Below the pieces are notes generated by a model that was not told where the DNA came from, ran no database searches, and saw nothing but the letters and a program-made list of their open reading frames with translations. DNA of 64,000 nucleotides from MTP4 sp9310u (GTDB taxonomy: Archaea > Halobacteriota > Methanosarcinia > Methanosarcinales > Methanosarcinaceae). A program made the translations under genes and the position numbers. The stretch is taken from positions 1-64,000 of the forward strand of contig DAOUSW010000002.1 in the NCBI GenBank assembly GCA_030627005.1. Reading direction: 5' to 3'. Below, piece after piece: positions 16,201 through 25,208 of this stretch; the first letter of the stretch is position 1; each line of letters opens with the position of its first letter.

Positions 16201-19056
16201 CGAGGTATTGGTGCCGTAGAAAAGCTCCATTTTGTCATTCAATCCGTCCTGGTCAATGTCCCAATTATTTGGATCTGTCTCGATGTCCAGTTCGTATTTA
16301 TCACTCAACCCGTCCCCATCGGTATCCCATTTCATCATGTCGGTAACCGTTTCTTCCGAGTCGTTCAGACCGTCGCCATCGCTATCCACGGGATACGGGT
16401 TGGGCGGCATATCCATGGTGAAACACCAGTTCTCATTACCAAGTATGCAGACCTTATAGACCATGTGGGCCCAGTCCTTGAAATCTTCAATATTTTCGGG
16501 CAACACATCAAAATAAACGGGAGGAATATAAAGAGCCTGACAACCCTTTTTTTCCCTATCGTATGTATGCCATCTCATATCCCATTCTATTTTTTCTTCG
16601 ATGTAATAGTATTTGTAGTCAATTTGAAAGATGGCTGCCTGCCCAAAATTGATGGTAGGTCTTACAGGCTCCAGCCATGCTCTGGCAGCATAGGTTGTAT
16701 TTGTTGAGTTCGGATACATCGGGTCATATGAAACAACATCAGTAAACTCATCGTATGAGGCAAAATACGAATTCTTCCACAGTAATGTATATGACGGGAT
16801 AACATAACTTTTCTCAACGTGTCTGTACCAGTCGCCGTATTCGGTTTTTGTTACCGTGGAATTTACGAGGCTTTCAAATTCCACATGGTCTCCCACATCC
16901 AGCCCGTTATCGTCGTAATCCCGAATGTTTATTGAGTTCTTCAATATCTGCATATCGACTGTAGTTGCAATATGCGTTTCCATGAAAAGCGCCACAAGTT
17001 TTCCAATCAGATCTGCAACACCATGCCCGAATATGCTGGCTATAGCATCAGCTATCATTATGATAGCAGCAATTACCTCACCTATTGGTCCTGCTAGCAA
17101 AAGCACTGCAAGGATCACAAGATAGATGGTCATTGCAGTAAGATAGACGGTTGCCTGTAAGGTTGAACCGCTATCCAAAAATATTATGAAACCGACAACT
17201 GCAAAAGCTGCTTCAAGTGCAATTGCTGCAAAAGTAACGACCTTACCTGCCACTTTCAGGGCTTTTATTGTTTTAGTGGCTGCCTGTGAAGCTGCTTTTA
17301 AACTTGCCCCGATCGTTACTTTGATAGCGCCCCATAGAGCTTTTCCAAATCCGACCAGCTTGATCGAGGTGAACAGATATACCCCAAAAATGGCGAGTTT
17401 TATCGTGGGTGTAAGATACCTGAATCCATCTGCTTTAATTTTAGCTTTCACATCCATTGCATTCTGGAAACTGGTATATGCCCCGTTTAGCCTGGTCACC
17501 ACAGATTCACCGAAATTCCATAAAAGCGCCATGCTCATCATGGAATTAATTGCGTCTTCATCAAGCCCGTTTCCCTGTCCCCAACTTTCCACTTCAGGCA
17601 AAAAGGACTCCACGTCAACACTTTCTTTCGTGGTGGTATCATACCAGCTCATCTTGATTGTTTTCATGGTAACGGCGGGAGAGGGGGACGCCGTCAGGTC
17701 GAAATCAAATTCGTTTCCGTTGACGCACACATCACCAGAAACAAGGTCATCGATGCCCTTACTGGTAAAATTGAATTGATAAGCGGCAAGCAATGGCAGT
17801 ATCTTATTTCCTGGTAATGATTTGAGTGCATGCTCTTTCATTTCCGATGTAGTGTTAAAAACTGCCATATCCCGATGAGAGACCGATCCGATCTCGGAAT
17901 TTATGGTCAGATTCGAATCCATTAACGCGGCAGGCATATCATATAATGTCGTCTGGTTGTCCCGGAGATATGAAAAGGCCATTAAAAACCCTGCCAGCAA
18001 TGTCTGGTTCACACTGTCCCCGTAGAACATACCAACATCAGTACCATAGTTCTCTTCAACCTCAAAGCCTGTTAGCATACACCCTTCTTTGTATTTGGCA
18101 AGGGTGACTGTTTCAGATTCTATCCCCCCTGCAGTCTTTTTATCGGTCTTTCCCTGCAGCAACCAGACAAGGCTCGCATTAATAGAAATATCTGAAGGAT
18201 CTGATGCCGGGTAGAACATCCTGCCCCCAAAAGCAACGTTTGTGCCATAGTCCTTTATGAGTGTCAGGGGAATGTACAGGCTGTCAGAAGAAACCACAAT
18301 ACCATATTCCAGCAAATCAGCCTGGTCAGGGATCACGTTCGATCTTAATTCGAGCATGGGAATGATTTTGATGTCATCAGTTGAATCATCCAGGTCCTTC
18401 ATCTGACCTTTATCATCGTATGGCCAATCCCAATCCTGCAACGGCAACCTCAAATTGTCAGGATTCCGGGGCTTTATCTGGAATGTGACATATGTCGGGT
18501 TTCCATTTGTCCTTATATCAAAAAGGAAGCTGTCATTAATACCGGAATGTGAGTATGGGGACAGGTCTATTGAGTCCATCACTTTATCGTCATCGTTGTC
18601 AAGGTCCCATACATTTGAAAACCCATCCCCATCAGCATCTAGGGAGTCGACGTCTGTCACTTCAAAGTAATCCGACAGCCCATCATGATTTGAATCCGGT
18701 TCAAGCGGGTCTGACCCATAGAAAACCGATTCATTATAGTCGTCCAGCATGTCAAAATCAGAATCTGTGTTATTAAAGTCAGTTCCAAGAACAGCCTCAA
18801 CAGAATCGGGTAGTCCGTCTTTATCGGTGTCAGTTTTGTTTGTTGAAACATCTATAAGCCCGACTATGTCCAGATTGGTGTTTATCTGGTTCTGAACACT
18901 AAGTTGAGACACCATTGCCAGAGCAGCAGCAGTGCCTGTTGAAATGTAAGAAGGTTCTTGAACTGATTCCTGGCTACTTGATGCGGCTGCCGGGTAGAAC
19001 TGGGCAGCTAATAAGATAAGGATGATCACCAGGTTATACGGTCTACAACTTCGCAA
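13216..19056 (-). CDS. Giant surface protein with TSP3 and NHL repeats
   Basis: 1946 residues. Signal peptide at residues 1-26 (LVIILILLAAQFYPAAASS). Calcium-binding thrombospondin type 3 (DxDxDGxxD) repeats at about 65-165, 885-1030 and 1307-1555. NHL-type beta-propeller repeats at about 1032-1302 (WGSQGTGNGEFD, GNVYVLDRNRVQKFD). A single C-terminal membrane helix at about 1918-1942 is followed by LRKRM, anchoring it in the envelope. Unusually, residues about 542-700 hold several long Ala/Ile/Gly-rich hydrophobic helices (VVTFAAIALEAAFAVVGFII; VYLTAMTIYLVILAVLLLAG). Likely an adhesive or S-layer-associated protein; the hydrophobic block is unexplained. Many DNA repeats arise from the TSP3 units, and apparent opposite-strand frames are their shadows. 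Confidence 0.85.
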   Translation of the reverse strand: MRSCRPYNLVIILILLAAQFYPAAASSSQESVQEPSYISTGTAAALAMVSQLSVQNQINTNLDIVGLIDVSTNKTDTDKDGLPDSVEAVLGTDFNNTDSDFDMLDDYNESVFYGSDPLEPDSNHDGLSDYFEVTDVDSLDADGDGFSNVWDLDNDDDKVMDSIDLSPYSHSGINDSFLFDIRTNGNPTYVTFQIKPRNPDNLRLPLQDWDWPYDDKGQMKDLDDSTDDIKIIPMLELRSNVIPDQADLLEYGIVVSSDSLYIPLTLIKDYGTNVAFGGRMFYPASDPSDISINASLVWLLQGKTDKKTAGGIESETVTLAKYKEGCMLTGFEVEENYGTDVGMFYGDSVNQTLLAGFLMAFSYLRDNQTTLYDMPAALMDSNLTINSEIGSVSHRDMAVFNTTSEMKEHALKSLPGNKILPLLAAYQFNFTSKGIDDLVSGDVCVNGNEFDFDLTASPSPAVTMKTIKMSWYDTTTKESVDVESFLPEVESWGQGNGLDEDAINSMMSMALLWNFGESVVTRLNGAYTSFQNAMDVKAKIKADGFRYLTPTIKLAIFGVYLFTSIKLVGFGKALWGAIKVTIGASLKAASQAATKTIKALKVAGKVVTFAAIALEAAFAVVGFIIFLDSGSTLQATVYLTAMTIYLVILAVLLLAGPIGEVIAAIIMIADAIASIFGHGVADLIGKLVALFMETHIATTVDMQILKNSINIRDYDDNGLDVGDHVEFESLVNSTVTKTEYGDWYRHVEKSYVIPSYTLLWKNSYFASYDEFTDVVSYDPMYPNSTNTTYAARAWLEPVRPTINFGQAAIFQIDYKYYYIEEKIEWDMRWHTYDREKKGCQALYIPPVYFDVLPENIEDFKDWAHMVYKVCILGNENWCFTMDMPPNPYPVDSDGDGLNDSEETVTDMMKWDTDGDGLSDKYELDIETDPNNWDIDQDGLNDKMELFYGTNTSNWDTDGDGLSDYMEQTGWAITFNFDGKTINIPVRSNPLLNDTDGDGLDDQMEYYSNLNPRSKDTDGDGNNDVANPKLVPAMEFVTKWGSQGTGNGEFDHCRDAGVDQTGNVYVLDRNRVQKFDPNGTFIKSWTIPYYGYGIADDIYNVVAVAMADPYGGYNGVFVYDLNGNYLSKTASFATPIYDVASDKNGYLYLTDAVNHLVKKYYANCVYTGIQWGGQGTGNGKFNYPSGIATDSNGYVYVADLGNDRIQKFSNNGLFIRSIPGYPPWTFSSPYGMSADSEGNIFVSDRDNHRILGFDTNGLFLVTWGSQGSFDGQFEGPWGIGVSPDGSVYVADETNNVIQKFNETLVYYPPDIFDPDSDTDGDGLKNIDEMTGWNVVSFVNSTGVFYVSVTSEPLINDTDYDGLTDYQEFNFYTNPRDVDTDDDGLTDYVEWVLGTNIKGYDSEGDGLDDNLEMIFGTDPWLNDTDGDGVSDYYEYLNYSNPKDSDTDGDGLNDSEELAFNSSMLNPDSDGDMLSDGEEYNQGSDPRNPDTDGDGLNDGNESLYNTSLLLNDTDGDGVGDNEEIENWMDPLNNDTDGDGLDDYSELQNGTNPVFGDTRGNGINDSDDPYSLAPNVEEIWMTYDPDEDAEELIEKLNKYTNVTVFQPEELANYSTKPYILIVGRPGLENNTAGNISYGILNSLSPDELAKMQESDYDRFYTTYDIWTSPQTVVMLSHPYVFDHYAVLDSFKTLNQTIEYQTSVSSITVDAIKEMDAFVWIELEKPVKPTVRLGAYNSTDVPHVLTQVNEKDVGKYLDINVSENILNATSDNIDWAKIVIYYTAEDLDRSGDGDSNDLGDIDEKSIGVYWFNELSGIWEKLSTDMDWVNDAGVNTTNDVIYGKEYEGYAWANVSHLSLYGLSGNEITQPVVPPHDGHRRIPIITDEESQDENITVEDVAPLQSPENTSKETPVAAETGTLPETQSIWFYLAVAMLTLLTGLGAAYLLRKRM

Positions 19057-19183
19057 AGCTAACCACCAACCCTATTATAGTTTATGAAAAGTCAATATAT
19101 AAAGAAGTTGTCATTTTTTTTCAAAACCAACTCATCTTCGAGATTAAATGTGCGGAGTTTTCAGTTTATAAAAACATTTATAT

Positions 19184-19220
19184 GTCTGCAATCAAAATCC
19201 ACTAAAAAAAGGATTGAAAC
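19184..19220 (+). repeat. Orphan CRISPR-repeat-like unit
   Basis: ATCAAAATCCACTAAAAAAA followed by GGATTGAAAC: a single, slightly diverged CRISPR repeat, 55 bases upstream of the UbiA-family gene. Confidence 0.6.
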
Positions 19221-19275
19221 TCCGTATACTCAATAGTTGGGCTGCGAATATTGAGTAAAATGTGAGAGGAACGTT

Positions 19276-20127
19276 ATGTTTAAAACAAGAATGATAGGCC
19301 TGTTTCGCTTATTCCGTTTTGAACTGCCATTTGCTGCGGGAGTGTGCGCGATATTAGGGGAATTACTGGCATTGGGCGAACTCCCCACTCCAACAGAAAT
19401 CGTACTGGGGTTTCTAAGCTTTTTTTTCATTTCGGCTGCGGCTCTGATCCTGAATGACTATTTTGATATCGAAATTGACAGAATAAACGCGCCGGAAAGG
19501 CCGCTTCCTGCAGGGCTTGTTACCGGGCAAGATGTTGTTTTGCTCTCCATTGCAGTGACACTGTTTGGGTTTATCACGGGCTACCTGATTAGCCTGGAGG
19601 CTTTTCTGGTAGTTATTCTGGTATGGACAGTGGGTTTTCTTTACAACTGGCGGTTCAAAAGGGCTGGTTTTATCGGGAACCTGATGGTCAGCTTTTCGGT
19701 TGGCATGACTTTTGTTTTTGGCGGTATAGCAGCAGGCAGACCATTTGAAACTATAGTCTGGTTTTTCGCGGTCATAGTAATGCTCGTAGACCTGGGAGAA
19801 GAAATTGCGGCAGACGCTATGGATATTGAAGGAGACCGCCAGGCAGGGTCCCGTTCCCTTGCCCTGGCGCTTGGCAGCGAAAAAGCCTTGAAAATAAGCG
19901 CAGCGATTTTCTTACTGGTGATTGTTGCAAGTATCCTGCCGTTTTTCCTGGGCTGGTTAGAGTTGATTTACCTTTTTCCCATTTTATTGATGGATGCGGT
20001 TATCCTGTACTCAACAAGTAAATTGTTAGACTCGAGAATAGCAGATCGGCGGATTTATATTCGCTGGATATACCTGGGTGGATTGGTGGCATTCTTAATT
20101 TTCATAATTATTCGGATGGTCAGGTGA
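19276..20127 (+). CDS. UbiA prenyltransferase (probable DGGGP synthase)
   Basis: 283 residues with about eight membrane helices. Both Asp-rich prenyl-diphosphate motifs are present: NDYFDIEIDRINAPERPLP near residue 60 and DAMDIEGDRQAGSRSLA near residue 190. In archaea this UbiA branch usually transfers a geranylgeranyl group to geranylgeranylglyceryl phosphate in membrane-lipid synthesis; paralogues act on other acceptors, so the substrate is inferred. GAGGAACG precedes the ATG. It is divergent from the giant surface protein and appears monocistronic. Confidence 0.85.
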   Translation: MFKTRMIGLFRLFRFELPFAAGVCAILGELLALGELPTPTEIVLGFLSFFFISAAALILNDYFDIEIDRINAPERPLPAGLVTGQDVVLLSIAVTLFGFITGYLISLEAFLVVILVWTVGFLYNWRFKRAGFIGNLMVSFSVGMTFVFGGIAAGRPFETIVWFFAVIVMLVDLGEEIAADAMDIEGDRQAGSRSLALALGSEKALKISAAIFLLVIVASILPFFLGWLELIYLFPILLMDAVILYSTSKLLDSRIADRRIYIRWIYLGGLVAFLIFIIIRMVR

Positions 20128-20436
20128 AAGTCTAGTGTCATGTCAGCAGTAAAATGTCGTATAAATTCAATTACAACTAATCATAATCATTCGATCCTTG
20201 AGGATTGATGCGACACTAGCGGCAGTTTGATTCCAGGCCTTCCATCACCACTTGCAGCGGACAGGTGCGGGAATTCGCCCACATTTTTCGGGGATTCTGC
20301 CCCGGCGGTAGATCCGGCATCCGATGTTTTTCCCTCAAAATTCCCCCCGGTAATGCCTGCCGTTAGGCGACAGCTCCGCCTGTCCAGCTGATTCGAGAGC
20401 AAGGTCCACTAAAAAAGGGCCTGGAACTTTATAGGT
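20128..20436. other. Intergenic region with an inverted repeat and a CRISPR-like unit
   Basis: An inverted repeat (TCTAGTGTC at 20131 and GACACTAG at 20211) encloses about 70 bases. The rest is GC-rich and without a convincing gene. It ends in the CRISPR-like unit at 20391-20427. Confidence 0.4.
20391..20427 (+). repeat. Orphan CRISPR-repeat-like unit
   Basis: Begins ATTCGAGAGCAAGGTCCACT and ends GGGCCTGGAAC. The 5' part is the consensus and the 3' part is diverged (GGGCCT for AGGATT). It is ten bases from the end of the neighbouring gene. Confidence 0.6.
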
Positions 20437-20730
20437 TTATTCAACTTCTATTTCCAGACCACCAATGAATCCGGCTGCTACGTTATAAATCAAGGCTGTG
20501 ATTATACCGTCAATGAAACCTAAAATTCCAGAGAAGATGGGTAATGTTATGATAGCTCCTGTCCCTAACAGCAGACCTGCTAACGCTCCCTCGTTTCCCA
20601 TTATGGACCCCATCCCCATGAACGTGAGAGTCATTATAGCTCCGAATATAAGGCCCATTATTGCGTAAATCGCTCCAAGGATCTTTCCAAGTGATAACAC
20701 ACCGATTTTAGTAATATGTCTGGTTGCCAC
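20437..20730 (-). CDS. Small membrane protein (DUF3566-like)
   Basis: 97 residues from GTG at 20730, which has AAGGAG 9 bases upstream; a longer frame to 20769 has no such site. Two long hydrophobic helices (LGKILGAIYAIMGLIFGAIMTL; IITLPIFSGILGFIDGIITALI) follow an N-terminal RHITKIGVLS. Membrane-embedded, conserved in methanogens, function unknown. Confidence 0.7.
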   Translation of the reverse strand: MATRHITKIGVLSLGKILGAIYAIMGLIFGAIMTLTFMGMGSIMGNEGALAGLLLGTGAIITLPIFSGILGFIDGIITALIYNVAAGFIGGLEIEVE

Positions 20731-21623
20731 AGTATCAATCTCCTTAAATAGTATTACATAAGAGATCAAGAAGATATAAAAAGTTATTCTATATATTTTT
20801 GTTGTCAGGTTGTTTTGCTATTTATCAGATATTTGCCGAATTGAACATTTTTTATTGATGTCGCTTTTGAATCAAATATCCCTAATTGAAATCCCCTTGC
20901 AAGGTTTACAATATTCCAATAATCCACTAAAACAGGGCCTGAAACAGAGTATCAAATCAAGAATTCATTCTCTGGAATAGATAAGATATTCCATAATCAA
21001 TGTGAACAATGGAAACAAAATACTCAAAACGATAGATGTATCTTTTCCGATACCGGTTATTCCGAGAATAAAAAATACAATAAATCCTAAAGTGAGTGCC
21101 TGTAAGGTTCCAAAGATGTAAAAAAGGTTTCTGTATTGCACATTGTTAAATAAATTGGTTAAGTATATAAAACCTGGTGATCCGGTGTTATATGATTGGT
21201 GTTTTGAAACACTTAAATGTTAAAAGAAACGGGTATGTAAGGACTAAAGATATTAGACCTGTAAGTTCTCATTTATCCGGAAGTCCCCCGTATTTCAGGT
21301 CGTCCCGACCCTTTTTTCATCCTGCCAGGAAATGAGATGCTACCGATTTACTAAGAAATTATACTTTTTAGCAAATAAAGATATATAACAAACAAAAGAA
21401 TTAATATATGTATAAATATTTTGTACATTTTAAAAAGGTGCAGGGATTTGTAAAAATAATTATAAGGTGTGGAAGCTAGCATTTGTTCGGAAACGTTAAC
21501 AAAGTTGCTAAAAAAACAGGATTTGGTAATTAAATATCTACTACAGGTAAAAACGGAAAAAAAGCTAAAACGGAAAAAAAGCTAAAACGGAAAAGAGGAA
21601 AAATTCGCTAATGGGGGAATTGA
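20731..21623. other. Long AT-rich intergenic region
   Basis: Contains a CRISPR-like unit at 20913-20945 (AATCCACTAAAACAGGGCCT then GAAAC), sharing the GGGCCT variant with the unit at 20391. Also a TATA-rich stretch near 21370-21420 and three tandem copies of AAAACGGAAAAAAAGCT at 21548-21597, just before the DUF1699 gene. No convincing gene. Confidence 0.45.
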
Positions 21624-22031
21624 ATGAAGATACGTGTGGTTAGTTCCAGGGAAGAGATTTTTACGCTTAATCCTGACGAAAGAGTGACTCATATGGCGTT
21701 TCGCCCTTCGAACAAGGACATCTTTGCGCTTATGAAGACCTGCCCGAAACTTGAAGTGATCCAGCTACCTAACTCTTACCGCCGGACCATCTCAAAGTCA
21801 ATCGAAATGCTCCTTGAAATGCAAAAAATCCAGCTTATCGAAGGAGACGTATGGGGCCACAGGAAGGACATCAGTGAATACTACGACGTCCCGCCCGCCG
21901 TTATTAAAGATATCAAAGACCTGAAACTGGTAGGTACACCCGCCGAGAAGATAGAAGAAAAGGTTGCACGGGAAAGCAAACTGAACCCTGAGATGGTTGC
22001 CTACATTCTCGCCAGGGATATCACGGCCTGA
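21624..22031 (+). CDS. DUF1699 family protein
   Basis: 135 residues, the usual size of this archaeal family. Starts MKIRVVSSREEIFTLNPDE and includes KTCPKLEVIQLPNSYRRTIS and a C-terminal helical part. GGGGG lies 6 bases before the ATG. The family is nearly confined to methanogens; the function is unknown. Confidence 0.9.
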   Translation: MKIRVVSSREEIFTLNPDERVTHMAFRPSNKDIFALMKTCPKLEVIQLPNSYRRTISKSIEMLLEMQKIQLIEGDVWGHRKDISEYYDVPPAVIKDIKDLKLVGTPAEKIEEKVARESKLNPEMVAYILARDITA

Positions 22032-22060
22032 GTCCGGCTGCTCACAGCCAGCTCAGTAAC

Positions 22061-22265
22061 TTATAGTGAATCCAGAAATTAATTACACATCTCAAAATCA
22101 ATTATAGTCAAGGGCCAAAATTATTACACCAATCTCAATTACAGGTTTAACCACAGAAGGCACGGAAAACACGGAATAAAGGAAATAAGGGCACAATCTT
22201 TCCGTGCTTTCTGTGTCTTCCGTGGTTATTAATGTAAGTGTTAATATTTATGTTCGGGACTATAA
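22061..22265. repeat. 205-bp MITE-like repeat, copy 1
   Basis: A second copy of nearly the same sequence lies at 48480-48679. Ends are short inverted repeats (TTATAGT and ACTATAA). Inside is a long hairpin: AACCACAGAAGGCACGGAAA pairs with a later CCGTGCTTTCTGTGTCTTCC arm. It carries no gene and occupies spaces after stop codons in both places. Confidence 0.8.
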
Positions 22266-22280
22266 TCAATTTTACATTTT

Positions 22281-23414
22281 TTAATTCATCTTACTTTTTG
22301 GTTGTTCATTAAATGACAGGTCCTGAACCAGGTTCCCCTCCACTCCTTCCTCTTTCCCCGCCCCATCAAGATACGGATCAACAAATGAAAGGGCCAGAGA
22401 CCTCATATTCTTATCCTTAATGTTGGAAGCTAATTCAAGGGCCTGTTCTATAGTTTCTTCTTTCCTTTGCCCCTTCAGGTATGGGATCAGCAAAGAAAGA
22501 GCCTGCACCCTCAGATACTCCGATTGAATCCCGGATGCCATCTCAAGGGCTTTTTCCACAAGCCTTTCGTTTCCGGACACGTAATTACCGGACACGTCCA
22601 GATGCGGGACAAGCGAGGAAAATATCTGGAATTTTGTATCTCCATACTGGATGTAGGGAGCGAAGTCGAGGATATCTTCAATAAGTTCTTCTTTTCCAGG
22701 CCCGCTCAGGTGAGGGACAAGCGAAGAGAGGACTACGGCTCGTTCGGCTTCATCATGGATATTGGAAGCAGAGGAAAGGGCTTTTTTGATGAGCTCTTGC
22801 TTTCCCGGACCTTCCAGATGAGGGACAAGCAGGGAAAGAGCCAGGGACCTTGCATCTCCGTACTGAATCCGGGAGGCAAAGTCAAGAGTTTTTTGCATAA
22901 GTGCTTCTTTTTCCATAATTTCTTCTTTACATGGCCCGGCTTCCAATCGCTCTGATTTCTGAACAATACTGTATTTTGCCACGAATTCGTCAAGTAGCTT
23001 ATTGAATTCTTCAAGCACTCCGGTCTTATCAGCCGGGCTCTGTTGAAAAGCTGTCATCCTCTGTTCAGCAGTCAACTTCCGTATTAGCTCGTCTTCCATA
23101 GAAGCCGAAATTTCTTTAGCAAAATCAGGGTCCTTTTCAAATGATTTTAGAATCTCCCGGACCATGACCTGCTTTAGCTCCGGGTCAGAAGGGGCAATAA
23201 TCAGGTCTCTTGCGGCTTCTTTCAACTCCGGCCTTACTCTCGAACACAGTTTTTCCCACAATTTTTTCTCAAGCTCCCAGACCTCAGGCCCTACTCTTTT
23301 GCCGGCTTCTTCAGCCGCTTTTTTAGATCCAATGACCAGATAAGGGATTACAGGTTCGATAAAATCCGTTACTGTTTGTGCCAGTTGATTCATTTTTACG
23401 TTCTGTTGCCGCAT
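22281..23414 (-). CDS. Helical-repeat protein
   Basis: 377 residues. The N-terminal 160 are helical (FIEPVIPYLVIGSKKAAEEAGKR). From about residue 165 there are five tandem units of roughly 37 residues, each with an E-LI-KAL-xAS-I pattern followed by R-AL-LSSLVPHL and G-GKEE (HEAT/ARM-like solenoid). Probably a cytosolic protein-binding scaffold. The ATG at 23414 has AAGGATG 6 bases upstream. Partners unknown. Confidence 0.75.
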   Translation of the reverse strand: MRQQNVKMNQLAQTVTDFIEPVIPYLVIGSKKAAEEAGKRVGPEVWELEKKLWEKLCSRVRPELKEAARDLIIAPSDPELKQVMVREILKSFEKDPDFAKEISASMEDELIRKLTAEQRMTAFQQSPADKTGVLEEFNKLLDEFVAKYSIVQKSERLEAGPCKEEIMEKEALMQKTLDFASRIQYGDARSLALSLLVPHLEGPGKQELIKKALSSASNIHDEAERAVVLSSLVPHLSGPGKEELIEDILDFAPYIQYGDTKFQIFSSLVPHLDVSGNYVSGNERLVEKALEMASGIQSEYLRVQALSLLIPYLKGQRKEETIEQALELASNIKDKNMRSLALSFVDPYLDGAGKEEGVEGNLVQDLSFNEQPKSKMN

Positions 23415-23686
23415 TGTTTCATCCTTCTATTTAACAAAATGTTACGTCCTTTTCTTTTGTGACTTGATTCCGGAAAGTCCCGGAATAAGTGATAAAAGCC
23501 AGTGTAACACCTATACAAGAATATATAATAGATGATAAATACTTCGTTGGAACCGCCTTCTACATCCCTCATTGACCATCTAACGACGCCCCCTTTTATC
23601 TCACACTCTTAAGATCTACCAGGCATCTAGCCTTTAAAATTCGAAATTCCCCGAAAAAGAGAATAGAATCAAAAAATATATAATAA

Positions 23687-24028
23687 CTTACCTGCAACCC
23701 TGAAGGCCAGGAAAAATACGTTTTGACCTGCCCGGGGGACGGGGTTTCAAAAGAATATGACTCATGTGATGTTGTTCCTTTAATGGATTCGGGTGTAAAG
23801 CTTGTACTCCCCCTGCAGGCCGAATATTCAACCCCCTGCGTCCAAAAAACCCGCCTCGGGATTGTCACAGCGGTAAATGAAGCAGCCGGTACATGTGATA
23901 TATTCGTTATGTGGTCCGGGGGAGCCTGTACCGGGGAAACCCTGGAAGAGATTCCGTTCTGCGAGCTTAAAAAGTGCATAGTTCATCCCGCAGGCAGAAA
24001 GATGCTCTCGGAAGGGTATCTTCTATAA
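23687..24028 (+). CDS. Hypothetical protein, start uncertain
   Basis: A coding-like frame open from 23687 (just after a TAA) to 24028. A TTG at 23723 gives 101 residues, but the upstream part also reads well (NPEGQEKYVLTCPGDGVSKE), so the 5' end may be lost or use an unusual start. It contains VKLVLPLQAEYSTPC and RLGIVTAVNEAAGTCDIFVM, a small beta-rich domain. Not recognised. The 127-codon reverse frame is its shadow. Confidence 0.5.
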   Translation, partial: LTCNPEGQEKYVLTCPGDGVSKEYDSCDVVPLMDSGVKLVLPLQAEYSTPCVQKTRLGIVTAVNEAAGTCDIFVMWSGGACTGETLEEIPFCELKKCIVHPAGRKMLSEGYLL

Positions 24029-24159
24029 ATCAGGTTGTACAGAGGCGATTTTAGAACAGGTGATTCAAGAAAACCCCATCAATTCAAAACCCCTGCCACC
24101 TAATTTTATTCAACCTAATTTTATTTAACTTAATATTATTCAACATTCTCTTCGGTCAT

Positions 24160-24528
24160 TCAGTCCGGAACCTGCACAACCGCAGCCAACACGGCCTCCT
24201 CTCCGATCACACGGGTAACGTGCCCTTTTCCTCCCGTATCCTCAAGCTGCACAATGCTTCCGGCCCCGAATCTGCGCATTTCCCCATCACTCACTCCGAC
24301 TTCTATTTCCCCGGAAAGGAAGAAGAAAAACTGGTGATGCGGCGTTGGGTGCCAGTCCCCGAACCAGCCTGCCGGAAACCGGCAGAATGCGAACTGCGAT
24401 GCCTGGCGGAAAGCCGAAAGGAAAAGCGGAGGAGCCGGAGGGGAAAAATCGACATCTGCAAATTCGATATCCCTGTCCTCAAAATGTGACGTGCCCTCAG
24501 AATCCGAATATACACGAGTGTACTCCAT
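24160..24528 (-). CDS. Cupin-domain protein
   Basis: 122 residues from ATG 24528, which follows GGGAGGT by 9 bases; the frame extends 14 codons further without a ribosome site. A single conserved beta-barrel: the metal-binding part is DWHPTPHHQFFFFLSGEIEV and the second motif is FGAGSIVQLEDTGGKGHVTR. Probably binds a metal or small molecule in the cytosol. Degenerate copies of its 3' end occur in the dispersed elements at 8188, 9191 and 9850. Confidence 0.8.
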   Translation of the reverse strand: MEYTRVYSDSEGTSHFEDRDIEFADVDFSPPAPPLFLSAFRQASQFAFCRFPAGWFGDWHPTPHHQFFFFLSGEIEVGVSDGEMRRFGAGSIVQLEDTGGKGHVTRVIGEEAVLAAVVQVPD

Positions 24529-24591
24529 ACAAAACAGACCTCCCACTTTTATATTTAAACAGAAGTTCAATTAAAAAAAATAAAAAAACGG

Positions 24592-24873
24592 TTATGTTTT
24601 TGACGGTACTCCTTCCATCTCTCGGTGAGCTTCTTTGATTTGATCGGCGGTGAATTTGTTTAACTTTACTGCACGTGCTTTACTGCGCAGGGACCCGGGA
24701 ACAATTTCCAGGGCTCCCGCTTCACTCTCAGCATTTACTATAGCCCAGCCTGTATGCACCCCGACCAGGCAGCCGAAATGATACTGTTCCAGTACAGCAG
24801 GCCCCATCTCAAGCAATTCATCCAGAGCTCCCAGACACTCCTCCGCAGTGTGTGGGGACTCAATAAGATACAT
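24592..24873 (-). CDS. Conserved small protein (DUF4242-like)
   Basis: 93 residues from ATG 24873 (MYLIESPHTAEECLGALDEL), with GGAGGGA about 13 bases upstream; a GTG at 24894 is an alternative. Ferredoxin-like alpha-beta pattern with YHFGCLVGVHTGWAIVNAES in the middle. Conserved in methanogens; function unknown. It lies beside the cupin gene on the same strand. Confidence 0.7.
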   Translation of the reverse strand: MYLIESPHTAEECLGALDELLEMGPAVLEQYHFGCLVGVHTGWAIVNAESEAGALEIVPGSLRSKARAVKLNKFTADQIKEAHREMEGVPSKT

Positions 24874-25208
24874 ATCCGTAATTTTTCCCTCCACTCTTGT
24901 TCATGTTGTTGGTTTCGACAACCAGTGACACACTGAGGTATCCATTTCAACTACGATGTTTCATCATATATAACTTCTGTTTATATATTGAGGGTTGAAA
25001 TATTACACATTTCCAAAATCCAGTAATTGATGAAAAACTGAGACGTGAAACAAAAATGGAAAACAAAATGGAAAACAAAAATGGAAAAACGAAAAAACCG
25101 CCGTGAAAAATCGGGAGAGGGGATATCATTTAAATTATTTATGCAACATATATTAAATAGACCACATATAAATAAACTTTAGTACACCTTATTAAAATAT
25201 TAGAAGAT

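Noticed and set aside
14462..18670. Ser/Pro-rich forward frames opposite the giant surface protein
   Set aside because: They mirror the Asp-rich TSP3 codons on the reverse strand.
20187..20402. 71-codon reverse frame beside the UbiA-family gene
   Set aside because: It spans a CRISPR-like unit and GC-rich spacer and has no start signal.
5788..20945. A genuine multi-unit CRISPR array
   Set aside because: Units are kilobases apart except the two-unit remnants; no regular repeat-spacer series and no cas genes are present.
23596..23979. 127-codon reverse frame
   Set aside because: The forward frame over the same bases has better protein composition; the reverse one is Ser/Phe-rich shadow sequence.
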